From: JANPCX01 sp046094425
GTDB taxonomy: Bacteria; Pseudomonadota; Gammaproteobacteria; Burkholderiales; Burkholderiaceae_C
Assembly: GCA_046094425.1 (NCBI GenBank)
Contig: JBJTHI010000211.1
Location: 1 to 12,757 of the forward strand
Length of the DNA: 12,757 nt
Direction: 5' to 3'
The position numbers and the translations under genes are program-made. This document shows positions 7,230-12,757 of the stretch, piece after piece (position 1 is the first letter of the stretch; each line of letters starts with the position of its first letter). The notes below the pieces were generated by a model, which saw only the letters and a program-made list of their open reading frames with translations, was not told the origin of the DNA and searched no databases.

Positions 7230-7842
7230 AGGTCAAATCGCTGTGCGGTGCTGCCTTGAATTCGGGCCGTTGTTCCGCTTGCGTCGCCCAAGCTACCAGG
7301 GCGGGAAAACGGCAGGCCTGCACCACCTGGGGCAACATGGCTTGAATGAATGTCCATGCCACCGCGGTGCTCACACCGGCTTGGTTGATGGGGTTATTGA
7401 CCAGAGGGTGGCGGGTGATTTCCGCCTCCAGCGCATCACAGGCCGCCAGCAATTGGCCGGTGACACGGTTCGCCCAGGGCGCATGTTGTTTCTCGCTGGG
7501 CCGCAGTTGTTGTTCGTAAACCAGTTGCACGCTTTTTTCACAAGCAGCCAGCGCCAGCCCTATGGTGCGCAGGGCCTGTTGCCGCTCCCGCAGTGCGCTG
7601 GGCATCAAACTGCGTGGGGCGGCCAGCGCTTCAGCGAAATCCAGTATCAGACTAGAGTCCATCAAGACCTGGCCGTCGTCGCAGATCAAAGACGGCGCTT
7701 TCACCACCGGGTTGATGGCGGCAAACGAATCAAACTGCCGAAACACCGAGATAGACCGGTGTTCAAAAGGCAAGCCGAGCAATTGCAGCGAGATGGTCAC
7801 ACGGCGCACATAGGGGGAGTCGAGCATGCCAATGAGTTGCAT
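7213..7842 (-). CDS. glutathione S-transferase-like protein
   Basis: 209 residues from the ATG at 7842-7840; the frame runs further upstream, but the GST fold starts exactly here. Thioredoxin-like N-terminal domain: MQLIGMLDSPYVRRVTISLQ with the probable active-site Ser9 (DSPYVRR), a KAPSL segment in the cis-proline position near residue 51, and the glutathione-binding DSS motif near 62. The all-helical C-terminal domain follows from about 85. Cytoplasmic. Usual role in the family is glutathione conjugation or reductive chemistry; substrate not predictable. First gene of a minus-strand string with overlaps throughout (17 bases with the peptidase). No clear Shine-Dalgarno sequence precedes the ATG. 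Confidence 0.85.
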   Translation of the reverse strand: MQLIGMLDSPYVRRVTISLQLLGLPFEHRSISVFRQFDSFAAINPVVKAPSLICDDGQVLMDSSLILDFAEALAAPRSLMPSALRERQQALRTIGLALAACEKSVQLVYEQQLRPSEKQHAPWANRVTGQLLAACDALEAEITRHPLVNNPINQAGVSTAVAWTFIQAMLPQVVQACRFPALVAWATQAEQRPEFKAAPHSDLTYVAAR

Positions 7843-8052
7843 CGTGGTTTTGCGCGTGGATCTATGACGAATGACGAGATGGGGTGACGCGAAGTATGCC
7901 TGGGCATGGAGGAGACTTGCTCTGTGTCGCTCCAGTTCTGGGAGACTGTCACCCATGCCAGCTTGCCGTTGACGCCCTAGAACTAGAAAATGACATTTAG
8001 TAACCACTTTGGGCCTAAACAGACGTCCCATTTGCCGCGGACACCCCCCTTC
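7843..8052. other. divergent intergenic region between the GST-like gene and the HD-GYP gene
   Basis: Holds short repeats: TGACG at 7865-7869, 7872-7876 and 7885-7889 (the first two within a tandem ATGACGA), and GGAGACT at 7911-7917 and 7941-7947, exactly 30 bp apart. TTGACG at 7969-7974 is a possible plus-strand -35, with only poor -10 matches (GACATT at 7992-7997, 17-bp spacer). If used, transcription would begin near 8003 and the HD-GYP start would be 8053, not 7990. Confidence 0.35.
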
Positions 8053-9363
8053 ATGTCTTCCCCGCCCGCTTTGCATGCCAGCAGCGTCAACCGCCACTTT
8101 CTGCAACGCTTGAGCAAACGTTGTGCGAGCCAAGGCGATGTGTTTGCCGCCAGCGATGTTCGTCACGTGGATGGCCGCTGCCTGGTGGCACAGGGCCAGG
8201 TTCTCGACGCAGAGCGGGTGTTGTCACTGCAAGACCAAGCCCTGCAAGCGCCCTTGGAGTTGAGCCTGGCGGTTCATGAGGCCCCCAACGGGGCAGAGTT
8301 GGCGCACAGGGCGCGGGTCTTGGTGGCGTCTGACGATGTTTTGGGCCGTTTGGCGGGCACCGCCACGGCCAGCAGTGCTGCGCGGGACACCCTGCAAAGC
8401 CTGCGCTGGGGCCCTGCCACCCAACTGCTGGCCGCTTGCACCGCGCCCGATGCCTTTGACCATGCGGCGGCGGTGAGTTTTGTTTGCGCTGCGCTGGCTG
8501 GACAAGCGGGCTGGAGTCCGAGCGACATGCAACTAGCCGCCCTGGCGGGTTGGTTGCACGACGCAGGTGAGCTTTACCTGGCACCGGCGCTGCGTTCCAG
8601 CAATCCGATGTCGCCGCAGGACTGGCGGGCTTATGCACAACACCCGCTCTTGGGGCGACAGCTGGCCGATCAACTTGACCGTTACCCCGCCGCCGTGGGC
8701 CGTGCCGTGGGCGAACACCATGAGCGGCTGGATGGCTCGGGTTACCCCGGTGGAGTTAACGCGGACGGGTTGTCTGAACTAGGCGGCTTGTTGGCTGTGG
8801 CAGAAGCTTTGGTAGGCGTGCTCGCCCAGCCCCAAACGAGTGAACCCGCGCGCCGCGCGCGTGCGCAAGTGGCCCTGCGTTTGTTGCCGGGAAAGTTTGC
8901 CACGCCTTGGATTCAACTGGTGCAGCGCGCCTTGTGCTTGAACGCAGCAGATATGGATGCGGCCACGTTATCCGCCACGCACTGGCGGGCCATGGTGGCC
9001 CAGGCTCAAAGTTTGTCGGCCTGCTTGCAGCAAGCGGTGAAATTCGACGCTGAGACCAGCACAGACATGCACCAGAGCGTGGACGACAACCCGCCATGGG
9101 TCGAGCGTTTGCGAGCGAGTAGCCAACACCTGCTCACCGCGTTTCATGCCAGCGGTGCGAGCCAGCTTGGCCACGCGGACAAGCACGCACCACCCATCGA
9201 CCCCATCACGATTCTCGAACTGCAAGCCGGCTTGCGCGAAATGCGCTGGCAACTCGGCGCCCTGGTGCGTGATGTGTGCAGTGCCACGCCAGCAGAACTG
9301 CCGCGAGACCACAGCGGGCTGGCACTGCTCCAGGTTCTGCGCATCGGCTTGACGACGGCGTAG
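8053..9363 (+). CDS. HD-GYP-related protein with degraded catalytic motifs
   Basis: 436 residues from ATG 8053; an in-frame ATG at 7990 would add 21 residues, but the family-like start VNRHFLQR lies after 8053. Numbering from 8053: about 125 N-terminal residues, then an HD-GYP domain with H137, HD at 169-170, H197, HH at 222-223 and DGSGYPGG at 227-234. These match the c-di-GMP phosphodiesterase fold. Yet three hallmark positions differ: HDxGK reads HDAGE (E173 for Lys), VAD reads VAE (E251 for the metal-ligand Asp), and the downstream FDALTSDRPYR segment is LVGVLAQPQTSEPAR. A roughly 150-residue C-terminal region is helical-looking with no recognised domain. It may be a weak phosphodiesterase, have another metal preference, or be a non-catalytic c-di-GMP or protein-binding relative. 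Confidence 0.8.
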   Translation: MSSPPALHASSVNRHFLQRLSKRCASQGDVFAASDVRHVDGRCLVAQGQVLDAERVLSLQDQALQAPLELSLAVHEAPNGAELAHRARVLVASDDVLGRLAGTATASSAARDTLQSLRWGPATQLLAACTAPDAFDHAAAVSFVCAALAGQAGWSPSDMQLAALAGWLHDAGELYLAPALRSSNPMSPQDWRAYAQHPLLGRQLADQLDRYPAAVGRAVGEHHERLDGSGYPGGVNADGLSELGGLLAVAEALVGVLAQPQTSEPARRARAQVALRLLPGKFATPWIQLVQRALCLNAADMDAATLSATHWRAMVAQAQSLSACLQQAVKFDAETSTDMHQSVDDNPPWVERLRASSQHLLTAFHASGASQLGHADKHAPPIDPITILELQAGLREMRWQLGALVRDVCSATPAELPRDHSGLALLQVLRIGLTTA

Positions 9364-9429
9364 GAGCGGCTTTCGCCAAAACGTGTAATGTCCCAGGGCC
9401 GCAGGCCGACTACTGGTAAAGGACTGCCT

Positions 9430-9789
9430 ATGACACGCCGTTTCCGCGACGCCACGTTCTGCTTGTTGACCTGGGTCTTCATCGCCTCCGAGGCATTGGC
9501 CGCACCCCCCGCGCCTGGGCGCTACGGCGGCCAACTTTGCGTGAGCACCTCAGGCGCACCAGCGCAATGCGGGCCGGTTGCTTTGTTGTTTCAGCGCGGC
9601 AAACTTCGCATGCAGTTCAGCGACCTCGTCTACACCTTAGAACAACAAGCCCCCAGCGCCCAAATGCGTTTGGTGCTGATGCACAACCATGTGCAAATTG
9701 ACGAGTTCCTGACGCGTGGCGAGTGGTTGGCGCGCAGCCTGCGCTTCAAAGACCCGGACAAAGACGTGCGTTATGAGGTGCGCTGGTAA
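9430..9789 (+). CDS. small secreted protein of unknown function
   Basis: 119 residues. The ATG at 9430 is preferred over the earlier in-frame ATG at 9388 because TAAAGGA (9417-9423) lies at the right distance and a signal peptide begins right at MTRRFR (basic start, hydrophobic CLLTWVFIA, cleavage after EALA near residue 24). The mature protein is about 95 residues with two cysteines (QLCVS, AQCGP) about ten apart, likely a disulfide, and a charged C-terminus (KDPDKDVRYEVRW). No recognised domain. The 66-base gap from the HD-GYP stop shows no terminator, so co-transcription with it is possible. Convergent with arginase. Confidence 0.65.
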   Translation: MTRRFRDATFCLLTWVFIASEALAAPPAPGRYGGQLCVSTSGAPAQCGPVALLFQRGKLRMQFSDLVYTLEQQAPSAQMRLVLMHNHVQIDEFLTRGEWLARSLRFKDPDKDVRYEVRW

Positions 9790-9816
9790 CCCCAACGAGT
9801 GTCCCCCAAAATGACT

Positions 9817-9841
9817 AAGGGTAGGCTCACACCCCACCCTT
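9817..9841 (-). terminator. candidate terminator hairpin at the end of the arginase gene
   Basis: On the minus strand AAGGGTGGG (9841-9833) can pair with CCTACCCTT (9825-9817): nine pairs including one G-U, seven-base loop. The arginase stop codon lies at the loop edge, and the stem's first arm is the last three sense codons before Val. A TTTT run follows five bases after the stem, weaker than a classic terminator tail. On the plus strand the same stem has an A-C mismatch and no T-run. Confidence 0.4.
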
Positions 9842-10750
9842 GCGCATCAAGGTGCTTTTGCCAAACAAACTCTCGATCAAATCGACCGCGACTTCGGCAG
9901 TGCGGTTGCGCACGTCCAGGGCGGGGTTGAGTTCCATCACGTCCAGGGACGCCAGGCGACCGGTGTCGGCAATCATCTCCATGCACAACTGTGCTTCGCG
10001 GTAGGTGGGGCCGCCGCGCACGGTGGTGCCCACACCGGGGGCGATGTCGGGGTCGAGAAAATCGACATCAAAACTCACATGCAAATGGGTGTGGGCGTCC
10101 AGCGTGGCCAGGGCCAACTCCATGGCGTGACGCATGCCCATCTCGTCGATGAAGCGCATGTCGAACACGTCCAAATCCATTTCATGAACGAAACGTTTCT
10201 CACCTTCATCCACACTGCGAATGCCAATTTGGCGTATCCACTTGGGATGAATGGCGGGCACATGACCGCCAATTTCAATCAACTCTTTGGGGCCGTGACC
10301 GCACAAACAGGCCACCGGCATGCCGTGCGTATTGCCGCTGGGGGTGAGCAAGTTGGTGTTGAAGTCGGCATGCGCGTCCAGCCACAAGATGCGCAGTTTT
10401 TTGCCCGCCTCACGGCAATGGCGTGCCACCGCGCTGATGGAGCCTATGCCCAGGCAATGGTCACCGCCCAGCACAATGGGCAAACGCGCGAGCTTCAACT
10501 CGGCGTACACCGCATCGTGCAGGCTGCGATTCCAAGCTACCACTTGCGGTAGATGTCGGTAGCCATCAACCGGTGGCAACCAAGGGTTGGCGGGGCCGCT
10601 GAGGTTGCCTCGGTCCACCACCTCCAGCCCATGCCCGCGCAACACCGATTCAATGCCCGCCACACGCAAAGCCTCGGGCCCCATGCTGGCACCGCGGCTG
10701 CCTGCGCCGATGTCGGTGGGCGCGCCGATCAAACTGACGGGTGTGTTCAT
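9827..10750 (-). CDS. rocF: arginase
   Basis: Hydrolyses L-arginine to ornithine and urea in the cytoplasm using two Mn ions. 307 residues from the ATG at 10750; a GTG directly before it (10753) is an equally possible start. All ureohydrolase metal motifs are present (numbering from the ATG): GGDHC with H98, DAHADFN with D125, H127 and D129, and SFDVDFLDP with D228 and D230; E273 is in the MELNP motif. PSGNTHGMP (137-145) is the substrate-binding loop typical of arginase rather than agmatinase. Only 23 bases separate it from the upstream cyclodeaminase gene, which uses its product, so they form an operon. No strong Shine-Dalgarno sequence (CTGAGA is the best). Length is usual for the family. 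Confidence 0.93.
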   Translation of the reverse strand: MNTPVSLIGAPTDIGAGSRGASMGPEALRVAGIESVLRGHGLEVVDRGNLSGPANPWLPPVDGYRHLPQVVAWNRSLHDAVYAELKLARLPIVLGGDHCLGIGSISAVARHCREAGKKLRILWLDAHADFNTNLLTPSGNTHGMPVACLCGHGPKELIEIGGHVPAIHPKWIRQIGIRSVDEGEKRFVHEMDLDVFDMRFIDEMGMRHAMELALATLDAHTHLHVSFDVDFLDPDIAPGVGTTVRGGPTYREAQLCMEMIADTGRLASLDVMELNPALDVRNRTAEVAVDLIESLFGKSTLMRKGGV

Positions 10751-10776
10751 CACGGCAGTGTCTCAGTTTTTCTGAT

Positions 10777-11826
10777 TCACGCGGCGCGACGCAGGGCGGA
10801 ACGAGCCGCACCGCGACGGGTGTGGCCGAACAGGTCTTTGGGATCGTCGGTCGGCGGGATCAAATCGGTTTCTACGCCAATGCCGCGCTCGCAGGCTTTG
10901 CGGTAAACATAGCGCAAGGCGGAGAAGTCTTCTAGCGCAAAACCAACCGAGTCGAACACGGTGACCTGCGCGTCGTCATCGCGGCCGGGCACTTGGGCCG
11001 TTAGCACACGCCACAACTCGGTCACGCCGAAGTCAGCGGGCAGTTGCTGAATGTCACCTTCGATGCGGGTTTGCGGTTCGTACTCGACAAACACCTTGGC
11101 CGCTCGCAATACATCGGGGTGCAACTCTGTTTTACCTGGGCAATCGCCACCCACGCCATTGATGTGCATGCCGGGTTCGATCATGTCGGGGGTGAGGACG
11201 CTGGCGCGGCTTTTGTCGGCGGTGATGGTGGTGACAATGTCTGCGCCACGCACGGCCTGTGCTGCTGAATTGGCGCGGATCACTTTCAAGCCAGTGTAGG
11301 GGGCCAGGTTGCGCATCAGCTTCTCCGTGGCTGCGCCGTCCACGTCGTAGACCACCAACTCTTCAATGCCCAGCAGGTGGTGAAAAGCCAGGGCCTGAAA
11401 CTCACTTTGCGCGCCGTTGCCAATCAACGCCATGCGACGCGAGTTCTTGCGCGCCAGTGCCAAAGCAGCCAAGGCCGAGGTGGCGGCGGTGCGAAAGGCC
11501 GTGGTCAGCGTCAGTTCCGACAGCAGCAGCGGATAGCCGGTTTCCACATCGGCCAGCACCCCAAACGCCATCACGGTGAACATGCCGCGCGCAGTGTTCG
11601 CAGGGTGGCCGTTGACGTATTTGAAGGCGTAGCGGCGCTCGTCCGACACGGGCATCAACTCAATTACGCCCACGGGCGAGTGGTTGGCCACGCGGGCGGA
11701 TTTGTCGAACGATTCCCAGCGCTGGTAGTCCTCTTTCAAGGTTTGCACCAGCTCTTCCAAAAACGTGGTCACACCGAGGTCTTGCACCAGGCGGCTCAGG
11801 GCGTGTACATCAACAAAACGGGTCAT
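10777..11826 (-). CDS. ocd: ornithine cyclodeaminase
   Basis: Converts L-ornithine to L-proline and ammonia with NAD+ in the cytoplasm. 349 residues from the ATG at 11826-11824, fixed by GGAG (complement of 11834-11837). Residues fall at the same numbers as in the Pseudomonas putida enzyme as I recall them: R45, K69, T84, R112 and the catalytic D228 (in GVGGDCPGKTELHP). The Rossmann motif IGNGAQSEF is at 135-143. The longer open frame upstream is non-coding leader. A close family alternative is alanine dehydrogenase or another mu-crystallin-like enzyme, but the neighbouring arginase and the intact D228 favour cyclodeaminase. Divergent from an Lrp-type regulator, 142 bases away. Confidence 0.93.
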   Translation of the reverse strand: MTRFVDVHALSRLVQDLGVTTFLEELVQTLKEDYQRWESFDKSARVANHSPVGVIELMPVSDERRYAFKYVNGHPANTARGMFTVMAFGVLADVETGYPLLLSELTLTTAFRTAATSALAALALARKNSRRMALIGNGAQSEFQALAFHHLLGIEELVVYDVDGAATEKLMRNLAPYTGLKVIRANSAAQAVRGADIVTTITADKSRASVLTPDMIEPGMHINGVGGDCPGKTELHPDVLRAAKVFVEYEPQTRIEGDIQQLPADFGVTELWRVLTAQVPGRDDDAQVTVFDSVGFALEDFSALRYVYRKACERGIGVETDLIPPTDDPKDLFGHTRRGAARSALRRAA

Positions 11827-11846
11827 GGTGCGGCTCCGTTCCAAAC

Positions 11847-11867
11847 GCAGCCCCATGAGGGGGCTGC
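11847..11867 (-). promoter_or_regulatory. leader stem-loop before ocd
   Basis: GCAGCCCC (11847-11854) and GGGGCTGC (11860-11867) are exact reverse complements with a five-base loop. The stem ends about ten bases before the Shine-Dalgarno sequence of ocd and, if the promoter below is right, would be the very 5' end of the mRNA. There is no T-run, so it is not a simple terminator. It may stabilise the transcript or be incidental. Confidence 0.4.
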
Positions 11868-11873
11868 CAATTG

Positions 11874-11901
11874 ACAATATTCTCCGAGCCGGGTTGATCA
11901 A
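11874..11901 (-). promoter_or_regulatory. candidate promoter of the ocd-arginase operon
   Basis: On the minus strand TTGATC (11901-11896, 4 of 6) and TATTGT (11879-11874, 4 of 6) are separated by 16 bp. The match is modest, as expected for a regulated promoter. The -35 is inside the palindrome GTTGATCAAC. Transcription would start near 11867. Confidence 0.35.
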
Positions 11902-11945
11902 CAAAAAGACAGAAACTTGCCTATTTGCCGCTATAAAATGATCAT
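11893..11945. promoter_or_regulatory. candidate Lrp-family operator: two TGATCA palindromes
   Basis: GTTGATCAAC at 11893-11902 is a perfect 10-bp palindrome and ATGATCAT at 11938-11945 a perfect 8-bp one. Both have the core TGATCA, with centres 44 bp apart, about four helical turns. The first overlaps the ocd -35; the second overlaps the expected start region of the regulator gene just after TATAAAAT (11932-11939). This layout suits one regulator controlling both directions, inferred only from position and symmetry. Confidence 0.45.
11932..11939 (+). promoter_or_regulatory. candidate -10 element of the Lrp-family regulator gene
   Basis: TATAAAAT contains a 5-of-6 match to the -10 consensus (TATAAA). 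No acceptable -35 stands 16-18 bp upstream (the bases there read close to ACAGAA), so the promoter may be weak or activator-dependent. The downstream gene has its own Shine-Dalgarno sequence, GGAGAG at 11959-11964. Confidence 0.35.
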
Positions 11946-11968
11946 ATTGCCCTGGTTTGGAGAGCAAA

Positions 11969-12400
11969 ATGTCTGGTGTAGACGATGTAGACCGCGAGTT
12001 AATCGCCTTGCTGCGCGACAACGCCCGCCTGCCGGTGGCCACCTTGGCCAAGAAGCTGCGCGTGGCGCGTGGCACGGTGCAAAATCGCCTGCAAAAGCTG
12101 GAGCAAGCCGGGGTGATCGTGGGCTACACGGTCAAACTCAAACCCCAGGTAGAAGCGGCCCGCATCCGCGCACTGATGAATGTGGCTGTGGAAGGCAACC
12201 TAGCCGCCGAAGTGCTGCGCGCCCTGCGCGGCCACCCCCATGTGTTGTCCCTGCACACCACCAATGGTCGCTGGGACATGGTGGTCGAGGTGCGGGCCGA
12301 CACGCTCGAAGCCTTCGACCGCGTGCTGGGTGAGATTCGCCTCATCAAAGGCATTGCCAATACAGAAACCAGCATTTTGTTGTCCACACACAAGCTGTGA
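11969..12400 (+). CDS. Lrp/AsnC-family transcriptional regulator
   Basis: 143 residues from the ATG at 11969, with GGAGAG at 11959-11964 as ribosome site; the TTG at 11957 is too close to that site to be the start. The N-terminal winged helix-turn-helix is DDVDRELIALLRDNARLPVA followed by LAKKLRVARGTVQNRLQKLEQAGVI (about 5-50). The C-terminal RAM (AsnC ligand-binding) domain spans about 66-140 with NGRWDMVVEVRA (99-110), the counterpart of the usual G-x-W/Y-D motif. Such proteins form dimers to octamers and respond to amino acids. Divergence from ocd-arginase makes it the likely arginine/ornithine-responsive regulator of that operon and of itself; the effector is inferred, not shown. Confidence 0.9.
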   Translation: MSGVDDVDRELIALLRDNARLPVATLAKKLRVARGTVQNRLQKLEQAGVIVGYTVKLKPQVEAARIRALMNVAVEGNLAAEVLRALRGHPHVLSLHTTNGRWDMVVEVRADTLEAFDRVLGEIRLIKGIANTETSILLSTHKL

Positions 12401-12472
12401 AGGTCAAAGAACTTCACATATTGACTGAATTGACGCCCACCAACTCGCGGCTGGGTTGACTGGTTCGTGTTT
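12401..12472. other. convergent intergenic gap
   Basis: Between the regulator and the broken second regulator. I see no convincing terminator hairpin; CAAC and GTTG around 12441-12457 give only four pairs. Confidence 0.4.
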
Positions 12473-12757
12473 TCAAGCCACCCGGTCTATGCGCATCGCA
12501 AGGAGCAGTGCGGAGTTGGTGCGCACGACGCCATCGATCTCACCGATCTCGTCAAGTAATGCGTCTAGGCGCTGTGTATTGGGTGCCCGCAACACAGCCA
12601 GGTAGTCGAACTCGCCGCTAACTGTCATGTCCCTGGCGAGGCACCCCGGATGATGGAAGACACTGTGGGCGTGCGGGCCAGCGCGAGTAGAGGTCGGTCA
12701 ATTCTTTGATGGCATGGACCGCGATCGCTAACTTGACCCGCCGCTGACCACTCGTAC
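12473..12757 (-). pseudogene. frameshifted C-terminal part of a second Lrp/AsnC-family regulator, running off the window
   Basis: On the minus strand the frame ending at TGA 12475-12473 reads MTVSGEFDYLAVLRAPNTQR, then LDALLDEIGEIDGVVRTNSA and a short tail: a textbook second half of an AsnC ligand-binding domain (SGxFDYL, GVxxTxS). Upstream of about 12697 this frame is closed by a stop. The first strand and helix of the same domain (RRVKLAIAVHAIKELTDLYS) are instead in another frame (codons from 12755 down), which stops at 12620-12618. So the domain is split by a net +1 or -2 shift near 12640-12690. The DNA-binding half would lie beyond 12757. It is not a recent copy of the intact regulator at 11969; the two domains share only the family pattern. 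Sequencing error is possible. Confidence 0.7.

Noticed and set aside
7063..7887. Plus-strand open frame over the peptidase start and the GST-like gene
   Set aside because: It is the complement of recognised genes and its product shows no domain.
7990..8052. HD-GYP protein start at ATG 7990
   Set aside because: Possible, but the added 21 residues look unstructured and overlap the only candidate promoter; kept as an alternative in the feature.
11827..12075. Ornithine cyclodeaminase extension upstream of 11826
   Set aside because: It would overlap the divergent regulator gene, and the ATG at 11826 has a good ribosome site and correct family numbering of active-site residues.

Overview
The window reads as ordinary chromosome from a betaproteobacterium of the Burkholderiales, most likely a Comamonadaceae-type freshwater or soil bacterium. 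This rests on GC-rich coding sequence (for example 37 of 60 bases G/C at 541-600), dense GTG/ATG-overlapping operons, and the kind of proteins encoded (hybrid malic enzyme, TIGR02683/84-type toxin-antitoxin pair, HD-GYP protein with a Burkholderiales-like N-terminus). The genus is inference. No rRNA, tRNA, CRISPR array, insertion sequence or prophage was found.

Layout. (1) 145-2478, plus strand: NADP-type malic enzyme with a C-terminal phosphotransacetylase-like domain (maeB). (2) 2480-3720: a patch with lower GC in places, holding a small secreted protein of unknown function (2559-3065, plus) and a toxin-antitoxin module on the minus strand (toxin 3381-3683, antitoxin 3085-3384). The module has a well-formed promoter whose -10 is buried in a near-palindrome. 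(3) 3728-7842, minus strand: four overlapping genes in the transcription order glutathione S-transferase-like protein, secreted TAP-like alpha/beta-hydrolase peptidase, NatA-like ABC ATPase, NatB-like ABC permease. (4) 8053-9363 and 9430-9789, plus strand: an HD-GYP-like protein with degraded active-site motifs and a small secreted protein. (5) 9827-11826, minus strand: arginase preceded by ornithine cyclodeaminase, a two-step route from arginine to proline, urea and ammonia. An Lrp/AsnC-family regulator is divergent (11969-12400, plus). (6) 12473-12757, minus strand: a frameshifted remnant of a second Lrp/AsnC regulator running off the window edge.

How the parts work together. The lrp/ocd/arginase unit is a coherent arginine/ornithine catabolic module; its 142-bp divergent intergenic region carries two TGATCA-centred palindromes, candidate operators for the regulator. 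The GST-peptidase-NatAB string is tightly packed enough to suggest one transcript, but its joint function is not known to me; it is the best candidate here for an under-described system. Malic enzyme supplies pyruvate and NADPH. Apparent -10 elements six bases before the ATG of both maeB and the toxin gene suggest two leaderless transcripts. I did not find a clearly novel defence or mobile system.
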